DNA from: Volutella citrinella
Lineage: Eukaryota; Ascomycota; Sordariomycetes; Hypocreales; Nectriaceae
Reading direction: 5' to 3'
Assembly (NCBI GenBank): GCA_034401135.1
Contig: JAWZSP010000001.1
Location: 4,216,001-4,280,000 of the forward strand
Length of the DNA: 64,000 nt
This document shows positions 43,616 through 54,913 of this stretch, one piece after another. The notes under the pieces were generated by a model that saw only the letters and a list, made by a program, of their open reading frames with translations, was not told the origin of the DNA and did no database searches. Each line of letters starts with the position of its first letter. The first letter of the stretch is position 1. The translations under genes were made by a program, and so were the position numbers.

Positions 43616-46600
43616 TTACTCAGCGGGAGCCTCCTGGCCACCACCGAGGAGCTCAAGCACCTTGTTGACAACGGCACTGGGGTAGCCGCGGGTGAGCATC
43701 TCGCCCACGACTCCCTTGGCTTGCTCTCGCTGCTCCACAGCAAGATAGGCGCGGGTCATGGCCTCGTACGTGCTGGGCTCGCGCTTGTCGCGGCCAACGG
43801 CGTCGTAGATACCCTGCGCCTTCTCAATCTTCTTCTCCGCAGCCCACCCGTGAATCAGAGTGTTGGCGATGTAGGGGGTCAAAGCGACACCCTTTCGTCG
43901 CATCTGCTCCAGCACGGCTTCGGAAGCTGCCACCTGGTGGTTCGCAACCATGGCCTCAAACAGAGCCTGGTACAGGCTAGCGTTGACGGGGACCACAGAG
44001 TCGTTGACAACCGAATCGAACATCTTGCGAGCACCCTCCATATCGTGCATGACACAGCCACGAGCATGGATCAAAGACGCGTAGTGAACCGGCTCGACAC
44101 GCTGACCAGAGGAGCGGATCATAGCGAGAACCTCTTCGGCAGCGGCCATGTCGACGGGCTCGAGAGTGGCGTAGGTATCCACAAGAAGCTTGTAGGTGTG
44201 GGCGGTAGGGGCGATGCCCTTTGCCTGCATGCGCTCATAGTAGGCGAGAACCTTGGACTTGTCGCGCTTGGTGGTGAGGAAGAACTGCATCATGCTGTTG
44301 TAAGGGGCGGGACGAGCTTTGTAGTTGGGCATCGCCTCCATCTCATCAAACAGCTCCTCAGCAAACTTCTCGTCACTGACGCGGCAGAGGGCGTTGACAA
44401 TGGTGCCATAGGTCACAGACGTGGGCTTGATGCCCAGGGCCCTCATCTCGGCAAAGTAGAACAGGCAGTCATCAATGCGACGAGCCTTGCCAAGCTTGCC
44501 AATCAGAGCGTTGTACAGGAACGAGCTGGGCTCAACACCCTCGGTCTTGGCCCGGTGGAAAATGCGAACAGCTTCCGAAGCCTCATCAAACGTCTTGGTG
44601 GAGTCCTTCAAGGTGGTGATGTAAAGTCCAAAGGTGTTGGCGCTGGGGGTGGCACCCATTTCCAGAAGCTCCTGGTGAAACTGCTCGGCACGGCCACGGT
44701 TGCCCAACGTCAGGCAAGCGCCGACCATGGCGTCAAGAATGCTAGTCCAGCCGTACCGGACAACGGCGTACTGAGGAAGGAGAGGCATGTCGGTACGGGC
44801 CATTGCGAGGATATCGTGGCACATGTCCATCTTGCCGTCACGCGCAACCGCAGAAATCAGCTTAGCATAAGTGATGTATCGAGGGTGACGTCCAGCACGG
44901 CGCATGTTTCGGAATCGGTTGAGGGCGTCGCCGAGTCGGGGCCCCTTGCGGGCGTGGGAGCCCTCAAGATCGTCAGCAATCAGCGAAGAGCCCTTGAAGT
45001 CGGTGTTGTGCGCATATGGGTCATACGTGTCCTCGAAGCTGGAAACGGTGGCGGTGCTGAGGAATGGCGATCCGGATACGGTCTGCTGCTGGAAGCTAGA
45101 AACTTGCGAGTTGACTTCGCGAGGGTCTGCGATGCCCCGGCTCTCCATGTAACGAGTAATGAACTCGGCGCCCTCGTCAATCTCCTCGACGATGTGAGAT
45201 TGAGTCTCCGGGGTAGAAGCACGGATCCTCTGGAACATCATGTCGGACTGAGCGAGACCATCCGCGACCTGGCCAGAACCAATCAAGGCGACGGCGTACA
45301 TGGCGGTAGGCTCGATGAACGAGGTGGTCGCTTGGAGCTCGGGGTTGCTCAGTGCGAGCCAGTACTTAGTAGCAGCTGCCACGTCACCGTCTCGGACACT
45401 CATGGCGAGCAGGGCAATGGCGGGGGCGGACAAATCCTCATAGTAGCTCGGGATGTTGGCGTAGGCGGCAACGGCGGTTTCCTTGTCATTCTTATCGGCC
45501 GAGATGACGGCAATGTCAGCCATTGCCTTGGCACGAGCGTCGGCCTGCACTGCTTGGGCCCAGTGGAAAGCCTCCTGGTAGATGCCCAGAGAGATGAAGC
45601 CCTTGACAAAGCCACTCGTGACCAGGGCATCCTTGATGTCGGCAGCGCGGACACCGTACTCGGCGACGATCTTCTGGAAGAACTTCATGGCACCCTCAAT
45701 CTTGTCGGTAATGACATATGCGTTGATGACAGAGGCGTAGACTGCAGAATCGAGTCGGTCGTGAAGCGTCTCCTCTCCCTCATTGTGGGAGATGGCAAGC
45801 CCACGGTACTCATTGTAGCATTCCACGGCGCTGATGAGATCGCCGGCCGCAGCGTAGGCATTGATCATGGTGGGGAAGACGGCAGCGAAGGGGGCCACCT
45901 TGTTTGCTTCCATGTGCTCAAACAGACGAAGCATATCAGAGACTCGTCCAGCCTGAGCGCAGGCAGAAATGAGCTGGTGATATGTCTCAGCCGAGTACAC
46001 GTCCTTGTCGGCGTCAATAGATGAGTCAAACATCTTCATCGCGAGATCGAGTCGCTCATCCTCGCAAAGGATGGCGTGCTCAAACTCATGCGATGCAAGC
46101 ATAAACTTGCCGGGCTCATCCATGCCACCAAATCGAGAACGCTTGTCCTCCAGAGCAGCCTTCAGCTCGTTGACCTCGAGGCATCGGGCGGCCAGAAGTC
46201 CAACCAAGATGTTGTAGGTATCAGCATCAGGGGTCACGCGTCGTCGGAGCATGTCGGCATAGACGTCGAGGGCCTTGGTCACCACCTCATTCTTCTTGCT
46301 GGGAATGTGAATGGCTGCAATGAGTAGGGCATTGTAGGCGCTGGCGATGGGCTGTACACCAGTAGCCAGCATAGCCTCAAAGACCGAGGGAATCTCGACA
46401 TAGCGGCCACTCTCCACCAACTTGTGGAGGTGATCGGCATAAGAGATGGATTGGGGGTCGATGGGCGTAGCACTGCGGATACTAGCGGGAGTTCGCGATC
46501 TTTCAATCGCTGGCGACCTCGCTGTAGAACCCGGCAGTGAGCCTTGGTGACTGGTGGCAGCCGCATTCTCAACGGCTTCCTGGAGGCTTCGCGCCTCAAT

Positions 46601-47122
46601 CTCCCTCACGAGTGCGGCATCGATATGCGCAAGAACTGCTTCGTCCTCCGCCGAGAGGGCAGGGCTCGCTAGGGGCTCTTCGGCAAGAGCATTCTCTCCA
46701 TCCTGGGCCGAGGTCTGGTCCTTGGCGAGGACGGAGGAGGCACTGGGCTTCCACTCAATGCGCTCGGGGAACTGGAACTGAATCCATTCCTCGGGGTCAA
46801 CTTCACCGGAGGCTTGCTGCTTCTGCAGCTCCTCGAAGTACGCGTCTAGACCTCCATGGTTCTGGGCTGGGCGGTGCTCGGCAAGGCCAGCGGCGGTAAC
46901 ACCTCGCTCAGAGTGGAATGCAGAGTGTAGCTGGAGGCTCGGAAGACGGCCAAGTCGCTTAGTACTCCGGCGGCCAAAGACGGGTCGGTTCTGGGCGTTG
47001 AGTGTGTATGGGTGGGTGGCGGCAACAACAGACTGGGCGTAGCCGTGTGTGGTGATGGACTTTGCGAAAGTTGATCCTTGACGGACGAAATTCGTGTAGA
47101 GGGAGGAGTAGATGGTGGGCAT
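43616..47122 (-). CDS. Mitochondrial PPR protein, Cya5 / Pet309-like
   Basis: Single exon, 1,168 residues. The N-terminus (about 1-70) is rich in Ser, Thr, Arg and Gln with almost no acids and looks like a mitochondrial presequence. From about residue 225 to the end there are many pentatricopeptide-like helical pairs, clearest in the C-terminal third (PSSFLYNALIGKLGKARRIDDCLFYF; TSVTYGTIVNALCR; TAHTYKLLVDTYATL). The size and layout match the fungal proteins annotated as translation regulator Cya5, which in Neurospora is needed for cytochrome oxidase subunit 1; other long PPR proteins cannot be excluded. A GTAAGT at 47378 and an AG at 47156 suggest an intron in the 5' UTR. The complementary strand has an 814-codon open frame that I regard as a shadow. 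Confidence 0.82.
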   Translation of the reverse strand: MPTIYSSLYTNFVRQGSTFAKSITTHGYAQSVVAATHPYTLNAQNRPVFGRRSTKRLGRLPSLQLHSAFHSERGVTAAGLAEHRPAQNHGGLDAYFEELQKQQASGEVDPEEWIQFQFPERIEWKPSASSVLAKDQTSAQDGENALAEEPLASPALSAEDEAVLAHIDAALVREIEARSLQEAVENAAATSHQGSLPGSTARSPAIERSRTPASIRSATPIDPQSISYADHLHKLVESGRYVEIPSVFEAMLATGVQPIASAYNALLIAAIHIPSKKNEVVTKALDVYADMLRRRVTPDADTYNILVGLLAARCLEVNELKAALEDKRSRFGGMDEPGKFMLASHEFEHAILCEDERLDLAMKMFDSSIDADKDVYSAETYHQLISACAQAGRVSDMLRLFEHMEANKVAPFAAVFPTMINAYAAAGDLISAVECYNEYRGLAISHNEGEETLHDRLDSAVYASVINAYVITDKIEGAMKFFQKIVAEYGVRAADIKDALVTSGFVKGFISLGIYQEAFHWAQAVQADARAKAMADIAVISADKNDKETAVAAYANIPSYYEDLSAPAIALLAMSVRDGDVAAATKYWLALSNPELQATTSFIEPTAMYAVALIGSGQVADGLAQSDMMFQRIRASTPETQSHIVEEIDEGAEFITRYMESRGIADPREVNSQVSSFQQQTVSGSPFLSTATVSSFEDTYDPYAHNTDFKGSSLIADDLEGSHARKGPRLGDALNRFRNMRRAGRHPRYITYAKLISAVARDGKMDMCHDILAMARTDMPLLPQYAVVRYGWTSILDAMVGACLTLGNRGRAEQFHQELLEMGATPSANTFGLYITTLKDSTKTFDEASEAVRIFHRAKTEGVEPSSFLYNALIGKLGKARRIDDCLFYFAEMRALGIKPTSVTYGTIVNALCRVSDEKFAEELFDEMEAMPNYKARPAPYNSMMQFFLTTKRDKSKVLAYYERMQAKGIAPTAHTYKLLVDTYATLEPVDMAAAEEVLAMIRSSGQRVEPVHYASLIHARGCVMHDMEGARKMFDSVVNDSVVPVNASLYQALFEAMVANHQVAASEAVLEQMRRKGVALTPYIANTLIHGWAAEKKIEKAQGIYDAVGRDKREPSTYEAMTRAYLAVEQREQAKGVVGEMLTRGYPSAVVNKVLELLGGGQEAPAE

Positions 47123-50100
47123 TTAGAAGACCGGTGGGGAAGGTAACTATTGCGCCTGAGGTTAGCCATGCGCACCGGAGGGGCAAGTGGTCATGAGGGT
47201 GAGCATGAGGCGCCGTCATCCCATTGAGGATGTGTGGTGATGTGCCTGAGGGGCTCATCCGTCGGCGTATGGGACGATAATGAGATCGTAGTCGGGCGAC
47301 TCGGGCCACCACCAGATCTCGGGACCAGCGGAAGTGGACCAATGGAACAAAATAAAAGTTGGCAAGACGGTTACTTACAGGGGGAGAAAAAGAAAAGAAC
47401 AATTGCAGGTTCATTTGACAGCGAACGAGCCGTCAAACAAACGCGCGGGCCAGATTAGAGAAAGAATGGTGTATAGAGAAAGAAGGAGGGAGAGGAATCC
47501 GGGGATAGAAGAAGCGAGTCTCGGCTTGTAGTATAGATTACTGGGTTGGTAATTCAGAATGCGACGTGCAAAGATGCGTGGGACTTGGACCCGGGCGTGA
47601 GGATGGGGGAGGGGTGGCCGCCCTTTTTTTCCCTTGCCTGAGGTGGATACGCGAAATACGTACTGGCAGGTCCGGGAATTGCAGGGATACAGGGCAGACA
47701 GGAGGCAGCCGCAAAAGAGCGACGCCCGTCCATCGCCGTCCATGAGTGTGGGGAGCAGCCTCCAGCGGATGGGCTCCCGCGTCGCTGATGGTGGGACACC
47801 AGTCAAAAACCCGGGCAGTGAGGCGGCGAGGCAGCCATCCTGACGTGGTGGAGTTGCGCGGCATTTCGCTCCTCGGTCTTCGGCGCACTGGGCCAAGGGG
47901 TCAGGGGCCTGCCCGCTCAAGCCGCTCCGCCCGCTATGGCCTGTGGGTTTACCGGTCTCTGGTGGTGGAAGCTAGCTGGTGGCTGCTAGCTGAAGGGTGT
48001 GTGGGCGCCCGCGCTGCCGTCCATGTTAGTGGGCGGCCCTCTGGAATGACTCGAGGCCGGTCCCTGTCGTCTCCCTGCGGTTCCCTGTTCGCTCGCAGTC
48101 GGCTAGGTAAATCCTGGCGGGAGAAGACGGACGTGCAGCCACTCACACACTGTCAAAAAAAAATCCCTTCTGGGCGGCATGTCAGCCCTGGGGCGTTCTA
48201 GCAGCTTCTCCATGCCTCATGCCCTCCCCATTGGTTCACTCAATGATCCGACAATTGATTGTTTTCTTTTTCCTGGAGTCTTTCTTTTGCGAGTGAACAA
48301 TGATGGTTTGCCAGAAGAGGATTGGGTCTAGCTTTGTCCATCTCCATGTCATTCTTTCAACCGCTGCAACTAAGAAACACGGCCGGTTCCTTCCTCGTCA
48401 GTCCGGGTCTCCCAATAGTCAGGTATCTAAGTAGCGAGTGCATTGGTGTCGTCGTCGATGGAAGGTGCAAGCCACTCTGAGGGGCTAGTTGCGCGCGCAC
48501 GCGATCCCCCATGTCAACCTCTGGCATGCCTCGTGGACAGAGGGGTTAGGTACGGTACGTACACATTTGCAGTGAGTTTCGCCAAGCAGGCGAGAACAAA
48601 CCGGCGCCGTTAGCCAACCCTGTGTGAGGCACCCTGGCCGCCTGGCGTCGCCTCCCGTCCGGAGTGGATCCTAGGGAGAAGCCGGAGAGCCGAGCTCCAG
48701 CCTGTCGGGTCGCACCCTGGAGCCCCGAATGGCATCGGCGCTGTGTGTGCGTTCCAGCCAGACCCGTTCGCTGTGGATGATTCATCTGCGCACTGCGAAG
48801 GACCTCAATGCAATTTCTTTTCTGGCTGCTCTTTGCTAATTCATGCGCTGTAATTAAATAGTATGCGAGCTTAATTACCTGTACGCACATTTCCAGGGGG
48901 CGGGTCTGGATCTGTGAAATGCGGCAAAGCAATCAGCATCGCAAACCGGTCGATCCGTGTGTGAAACACGTCGCACAAGCCCGGGAGCACCGTCCAAGCC
49001 GTTCTACCTGTCACCGCGGGGCAAGAGAAAAAATTCCTCCACTACAGTTCAGAAGGCCAAAGACCACACATTGGGGCTGGCACATACCTGCGCTGGACCG
49101 GCGCTGTACGCAGTCCACACCTCCAGTCCTGATAGAGGCCAACAGGCCAACCCGGAGTCACACTTGTTCACCAACCAGACCGCTCGGGAGCCAAAGTAGC
49201 CTGCGTGCCAGTCACAATCGCTCCCGGGAGATCCCCGCCGCCCCGTTGTAGCCGGCCGCCCCCAGCCACAGTGCAGTGCCATGCAACTGGGCCAGCTAGC
49301 AGTGCTGGGTTGGCACAGCCAAAGGCCGAGGCTGCTAAAAGCACAGGCAAATGCTCCGCCAGAGTCAGCACCAGCACTGTGCGGTGGAGCAGCAGTACTT
49401 GTTAGCCACAGGGCTGTAGTTTTGGTTCGTCACATGGTCGTATGGGCCAGATCTGCGCGAAAAGCACCCGGATCACATTGCCACGGGGCCTTGGACCCAC
49501 GCATCTGACAGAAAGCCTTGCTGACATCTTCCTCTTTCACTTATCTCCTTGCTTGAGCTTGCCTCCGAGCTGTTGCGGAGTTTACGTCGTACAAGGCTCG
49601 TCGGACAATTGCCAGGCCCCGACGCAATCCCCGTGGACCCGTAATCCGAACTCCGGGCCGCCATTGACTGGGTCCGTCGCGCTTGTGAGGCATAATGCGC
49701 TGCCCTCGTCATCGTTTCGCCAGAAAGCGATGTGATGATTGAGCCAGATAAGCACGGGCTCCCAAGATTGATAGTTTGAAAGATTCCGCAAGATTTGATT
49801 GCGTCCTCCTTGGTCGTATCACTTGAACGTCGCATCATTAGCAGCAAGCCGCCGCCGACTGTTGTCATGACACATTGAGTGCTTTCACGCCAACATCATG
49901 ACTGCTACTGCTCCATCGCTAGTGGGAGCCCGTCTTTGCGGGTGGCAGTGCCCTTGACACACAATAGTTTGACAAAGCGCATCCTCCGCTTCCCGTATTC
50001 TTCGTTTTCTAAGCGACATGTGGCAAGCCAAATCCGCCGTGAGCTTTACATCATATTGCAGGTGCTTGCCGGCTTTCCCCATACCACGCTAGCAGCTTCT

Positions 50101-50721
50101 GGCGACCTAGGCTCCTTCAGGTGGTTGCTCTCGGCAGCGACTTACTTTGGCCTCAACTACTAGCCAAAGTCTCCTCCCAAAAGGTCATCAGCCGTGAGTC
50201 ACCGACAGCAAGCAATTTCTCCCTGCCATCTTGTAATCCGATTTCGGTTACCGGCGGCATCCGAGGAAGAAAGACAGGACCTGTGATCAATGGGAAATAA
50301 ACGACCTCCATTCATGACGCAAGACTGGCACAGCAATGTACTAGTATCGTACTCCAGCGACATTCCAGTATATTTGGCGTGTCACCTTGTAGCTCTGAAC
50401 TCCCTGCACATAAGTAATAGGCGTCAGAGGTACCGGCTTTGAGCAACTAACTACCTGCCTAGACACACAAATATCAACAAGGCTAGTTCAAGAATTAGCT
50501 CAAGGTGCGTCTATTTGATAATCGCTGATAACGCCAGAATGATCTATGCTCTATCAAGAGGCGTGCTGTTGTTACAAGATTGGGCTTGTGCGTGCTCGCC
50601 AAAAACGGGCCGTCCTGCCCCTGCCCGAAGATGTCGCGTGAAGCGTGACTGCTTGTCTAGCCGTGTTCTTTCTCTAATACGCCCATACTCTGCTGTCCTG
50701 CGCAACAAGGTTGTTTCGAAT
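47123..50721. other. Long spacer upstream of the PPR gene
   Basis: 3,599 bp between the PPR start and the FAD1 stop, both genes on the minus strand. The first 260 bp probably contains a 223-nt 5' UTR intron (47378-47156, GTAAGT to CTCAG with CTAAC as branch site). The rest has small open frames on both strands without domains. No RNA gene or element recognised. Confidence 0.4.
47156..47378 (-). other. Possible 5' UTR intron of the PPR gene
   Basis: On the minus strand CCCCCT is followed by GTAAGTAACC, and 223 nt later comes GGCTAACCTCAG, a plausible branch site and acceptor, 34 nt before the start codon. Inferred from consensus only. Confidence 0.4.
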
Positions 50722-51743
50722 CTATCGATCACGTCCTAGCCGTTCCTCGTCATCACGGACAAGCTCATATGCTGGCTTGAAAGAGGTGCCCTCGGCATCA
50801 ACAGCCAGGGCAGGGTTCGGCCTCGTATTGTTGGTCCCGCCCAACGAGGAAAAGCCACGCAGATAGAGGATACAAAATGATATGTCCAGGCGACGAATGA
50901 ACTGTCGAAGATGTTAGCATGATTGGACCTGGGAAGCAGCTCCACAGTCCAGGCTCTGGGCCTCAGACTCTAAACTCGGTTACTTACAGCCCAGATATCC
51001 GCATAATGCCAGTCAAGGATAGGATTCACTCGCATCAATTGCGGCCAACTCTTATCCGTAGGACTAAAATGCGTCAAGAATTCGCTGTGGGGATCTGTCC
51101 GCCTTGTTCCCATGAAGATTGCTTTGACTGCCGGCTTGTCGGCCAAGTATGTTTCCAGTGCGGCACGCATCGGCAGGGCAATTCGGGTCAGGTCAAGGTG
51201 GTATTGAATCGTTGTGTTCGCGACGAACTCTTCGACTTCGGGGAACGGGTCCGGGGGCGCGATGTAGACTGCTTGTAGCGGTTGTGGTGGTGTCGCAGGC
51301 GCCGATTGCGAGGGAATGAAGCCGTTAGATGCGGTTGTATGTTTCCCGGGGGGCGGAGTAGAGTCCGGCAAGCAACCCAATATCAATACCAATAGGACCA
51401 GGCAGTCCTTTCCTCCATTGTATGACAGGGAAAGCTCCTCGAATCTGGCAAGGACGCGCACATGCATCAGCTCGTGACTCCGGCTTGTTTTCCGGCGCAA
51501 TGTGTCGCGGACTCACCTGTACCGTCTCAATGCGTCCTGGATGACTCCCATGGCCTCACGGACATTTCCCTGTACGCGCTTATGCAAATCATCCTCATAT
51601 TTCTCATCCAGAAAATCCAACAGCTTTTGTCGCAGTGTATAGCAGATGTCCGGCAAAGTGCGGGGTGCCTCAGATGCCGAGGCGGAGATGGGAGCGCCAG
51701 TAACTCGCGGATCTGACACCTGCAACGTGCTGTTTTGCGTCAT
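50722..51743 (-). CDS. FAD1: FAD synthetase (FMN adenylyltransferase)
   Basis: Transfers AMP from ATP to FMN to make FAD. Exons 51743-51517, 51444-50988 and 50901-50722; 864 nt, 287 residues. The PAPS-reductase-like core is evident: PP-loop SYNGGKD at 83-89, YIAPPDPFPEVEEFV, FMGTRRTDPHSE, and WPQLMRVNPILDWHYADIW with FIRRLDISFCILYLRGFSSLGGTNNT across the last splice. Domain content and length match fungal Fad1, which lacks the extra N-terminal domain of the animal enzyme. A Pro/Ser-rich loop of about 30 residues sits after the PP-loop strand. It is transcribed away from DBP7 from a shared 309-bp region. Confidence 0.92.
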
Positions 51744-52052
51744 GGCAGCGCTGGGTTCAATGGGGCAGAAAACTTATGGAAAATCAGAATGCTGGGAGCC
51801 AAAGGCAGAGTATGATTGGAAAGAAAGGATATTCTCTTGTCTGCATGTGGCGGGGGAGGCGAGTCGGCTCACGGTGGTGAATTCCACGTGGACCGTCGGC
51901 GAGGTCGGCGTGCGAAAGTCCGGCTAAGCCGTTATCGATAAGATTAGAGCGACCCCTGCCAGCCCGTCTCAACTTTTTTTTCTTGTGATACTCCAAGCTC
52001 ATGCCCCGCCCAACCCAACCTGCACTCACATCCGTGGGTGAGAATCGACAAA
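51744..52052. promoter_or_regulatory. Shared bidirectional promoter FAD1 / DBP7
   Basis: 309 bp separates the two divergent start codons, so the leaders and promoters must overlap. It contains GCCGTTATCGATAAGATTAG at 51928-51947, which joins the inverted copy of TATCGATAACGGC with a GATAAG unit, and a CT-rich stretch before DBP7. Confidence 0.6.
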
Positions 52053-54281
52053 ATGGCCGATGATGGAATGCTACTGAACTTCGACCTTAGTGCCGCACCG
52101 GTAAAGGCGCAGGTCAAGTTCAAGGGCGGAAGATGGCGCGACCGCAAGCAAGCAGAGAGGGCTGCCTCAGATCGGCCATCAAGACCCAGGGCAACCGATG
52201 ATGGCGACCAAAGATCCTCCAAGCGCCAGAGGACCGATGGTGATGGCTTTGGGCGAGGTTCCGACTACAACCCTTCCTCCCAGTATGTTTCGCGACACCA
52301 CAATTCGGATTTCGGCCGGGCGCCCTCCGGTTCAATGCGTCATCCTCGGGGGCAGCAATCCGACGGCGGCAAGCCGAAACAAATTGTTTCGCGACTTTTC
52401 TCGTTCAACCCCGAGCAGAAGACAGAAGACGAAGCGAAAGACTCGGAATGGAAAGCCCCCGAACCAACGAATGCACCTCTATCCGATGTCGCTAGTTTCG
52501 GCTCCCTGACCATCTCCGCCCGACTCGTGGAGGAGCTTTCGAAGATGAACCTCGTGCGCCCGACGGCAATTCAGAACAAGGTGGTTCCGCACATGCTAGA
52601 CACCAGCGCCGATGCCTTCGTCCAAGCCGAGACCGGGTCCGGAAAGACGTACTCGTATCTTCTGCCCGTTCTACATCGTGTCCTGCAGCTAAGCGAGCGC
52701 GGCAAGGCCCAAATTCACCGAGACTCGGGCGTGTTTGCCATCATCGTTTCGCCAACGCGAGAATTGGCCAAGCAGACTCACACCGTTCTGGAACAGCTCA
52801 TCAGGCCGTTCCCATGGCTCGTATCCACGGCGATCACAGGAGGCGAGTCGAAGAAGGCGGAGAAGGCTCGCATTCGAAAGGGCGTCAATTTCCTTGTCGC
52901 TACGCCCGGCCGACTGGCTGACCATATCGACAACACCAAGGCTCTGAATCTTGGCACCGTGAGGTGGCTGATATTGGATGAAGGTGACCGACTCATGGAC
53001 TTGGGATTCGAGGATGATTTAAAGAAGGCCATCGATGCGCTAAAAGCCATTGACGTGTCCGATAAGCTAGCCGACGGAACTTCTCTCAAGGCGCTTCCTG
53101 ATCGAAGAGTCACTATTCTTTGCTCGGCTACCATGAAGATGAATGTGCAGAAGCTTGGAGACATGAGTTTGGCGGATGCAACTTTCCTGGCCGCCGCCAA
53201 GGAGGATGTCACGCGAGAAGACACCGCCATGAAAGCGCCAGCGCAGCTGCATCAATCGTACACAATTGTTCCGGCAAAACTTCGACTGGTCACTCTCATG
53301 TCATATCTCAAGGCTACATTCTCGCGCCGCGGGCGCACCATGAAGGCCATCCTCTTCATGTCCTGTGCCGATTCCGTGGATTTCCACTACGAAATGCTGA
53401 GAGACCCGACGAAGGACGACGCTCCTGTGGCTTCATCCAAGGACGCCGAATCTGTTTCCAAGACTGTTGCCAATGCGTCATACATCACGTCGCCAGCCAG
53501 TCCGGAGGTTGTTCTTCACAGGATGCACGGCTCCTTGTCGCAGCCCATTCGAACAGCCACGCTGCGCTCATTCTCAGCATGTAAATCACCTTCCCTTCTA
53601 ATCACTACCGATGTGTCATCGCGAGGTCTCGATATCCCCTCGGTTGACTTGGTCATTGAGTATGACCCTGCTTTCAGCTTTGCCGACCACATCCATCGTG
53701 TTGGTCGAACGGCTCGAGCTGGAAAGTCCGGTGATGCCCTTCTATTCCTTCTTCCGGGTACTGAGGAAGGCTACATCGAACTTCTCAAGACGTCCACGCC
53801 TCCTACAGCACAGTCATATGATTCCATCCTACAAAAGGGAATGATGACGAAGCTCGAGTTTCCCGTCAAGACCTCGGCTGTCCCCGAAGACGGCCAGTCC
53901 TATCATGACAAGGCAGAGACTCTGCAGCTTCACCTCGAGCAGCGTCTCCTCGAGGACACCAGACGTCTGGAGCTGGCTCGCAGTGGTTTCAAGTCACACA
54001 TCCGAGCTTATGCAACTCACACCAAGGAAGAGCGAAAGTACTTTGACATTACAGAATTACACTTGGGTCACACCGCAAAAAGCTACGGCTTGAGAGAAGC
54101 CCCCGGTGGTATTGGGGCGGGAGTGGCGAGGAAGACAAAGAAGCGGCCCAACAAGGACGGCTCCAGGGAGAAGGGTAATAGCGGCGACAAGTCTGTGGAC
54201 GAGAGGCCAGCGCGCGATATATACAAGATGAAGAGCATGAAGATGATGAGTGCTGGGGCAGATGAGTTTAACATCGGATAG
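52053..54281 (+). CDS. DBP7: ATP-dependent RNA helicase Dbp7
   Basis: DEAD-box-type helicase of early 60S subunit assembly in the nucleolus. Single exon, 742 residues from the ATG at 52053 (no ATG upstream in this frame). A basic, Arg/Ser/Asp-rich N-terminus (about 1-125) precedes the helicase core: Q-motif RPTAIQ, Walker A AETGSGKT at 192-199, PTRELA, TPGR, motif II DEGD at 309-312, SAT, then DVSSRGLDIP and HRVGRTARAG of the second RecA domain. DEGD in place of DEAD is usual for Dbp7 and is not a defect. The C-terminal extension includes LELARSGFKSHIRAYATHTKEERKYFDI and a basic tail, both typical of this subfamily. Confidence 0.93.
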   Translation: MADDGMLLNFDLSAAPVKAQVKFKGGRWRDRKQAERAASDRPSRPRATDDGDQRSSKRQRTDGDGFGRGSDYNPSSQYVSRHHNSDFGRAPSGSMRHPRGQQSDGGKPKQIVSRLFSFNPEQKTEDEAKDSEWKAPEPTNAPLSDVASFGSLTISARLVEELSKMNLVRPTAIQNKVVPHMLDTSADAFVQAETGSGKTYSYLLPVLHRVLQLSERGKAQIHRDSGVFAIIVSPTRELAKQTHTVLEQLIRPFPWLVSTAITGGESKKAEKARIRKGVNFLVATPGRLADHIDNTKALNLGTVRWLILDEGDRLMDLGFEDDLKKAIDALKAIDVSDKLADGTSLKALPDRRVTILCSATMKMNVQKLGDMSLADATFLAAAKEDVTREDTAMKAPAQLHQSYTIVPAKLRLVTLMSYLKATFSRRGRTMKAILFMSCADSVDFHYEMLRDPTKDDAPVASSKDAESVSKTVANASYITSPASPEVVLHRMHGSLSQPIRTATLRSFSACKSPSLLITTDVSSRGLDIPSVDLVIEYDPAFSFADHIHRVGRTARAGKSGDALLFLLPGTEEGYIELLKTSTPPTAQSYDSILQKGMMTKLEFPVKTSAVPEDGQSYHDKAETLQLHLEQRLLEDTRRLELARSGFKSHIRAYATHTKEERKYFDITELHLGHTAKSYGLREAPGGIGAGVARKTKKRPNKDGSREKGNSGDKSVDERPARDIYKMKSMKMMSAGADEFNIG

Positions 54282-54913
54282 AGAATCGGATACCTTGGGC
54301 CTTGATAGTTTAAAAGTTTCGTCATTTACGGCACATCGAGCGTGCATTATATCTGAATTACTTCCTACGTCTCCCTCCCGCTTAAGGTCTTGCCTGGTGA
54401 AATACCGCCCAACAATTAGATAACATCGCCACACTGTCATAATTGCAACGATGTGTGCTGTAGCCGCCTACTGTGTCGTTCTTATGAGACGAGGTCAAGG
54501 CGACTGCATGCTGGGGACCCAATCGCCGATGTCGAGAGAGTCATTCGTAGCCAAGGTAGCTTTGGGAGGTGTACCAAGCTGGTTTATTCGCACATTCTGC
54601 AGCCTATCTGCGTCAGATGCTTGCTTCCCAACGTCATTTACTGAGCAAGACAGGGGTGAGAGGCGTTGGTCAGGGTCCAATGACAGGCATTGTCAGCGTC
54701 GTTTGTCGTCCTGGTTGACGTCATGCCTCTTGTGTAACCTCATCGATCGCCGTCGATTTCCAGGCAGGAGACGCTCACCTGAGGGTTATAAGAGATGCGA
54801 AGACCCGCGAACTTCTCAGACGATTCTTTCATCAATCACAAATTTTCTACCTAGCAAACCAGAGTACTTGGCCACACACAACCCTGCCCCTAACCTTACC
54901 TGTCAGTTTCAAG
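54282..54913. other. Upstream region of the LEA-like gene
   Basis: 632 bp between the DBP7 stop and the next start. Besides the DBP7 3' UTR it holds an AGGGG stress-element core at 54652-54656 and a TATA-like TTATAAG at 54786-54792, about 120 bp before the start codon. Confidence 0.45.
54786..54792 (+). promoter_or_regulatory. TATA-like box of the LEA-like gene
   Basis: TTATAAG about 122 bp upstream of the ATG at 54914, in one of the few promoters of this window with a TATA-like sequence, which suits a regulated rather than a housekeeping gene. Confidence 0.4.

Noticed and set aside
43580..46024. 814-codon open frame on the plus strand opposite the PPR gene
   Set aside because: It lies fully antisense to a 1,168-codon gene with a clear family match. 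Its protein is rich in Leu, Val, His and Gly runs as expected from the reversed codon bias of GC-rich genes, and has no recognisable domain. Its first 12 codons before any ATG-like context also do not look like a start.
47411..47920. 169-codon minus-strand frame upstream of the PPR gene
   Set aside because: No family match, no conserved block, and it lies in the expected promoter/leader of the PPR gene.
52977..52988. DEGD in DBP7 as a broken helicase motif
   Set aside because: DEGD is the normal motif II in the Dbp7 subfamily, so it is not evidence of inactivation.
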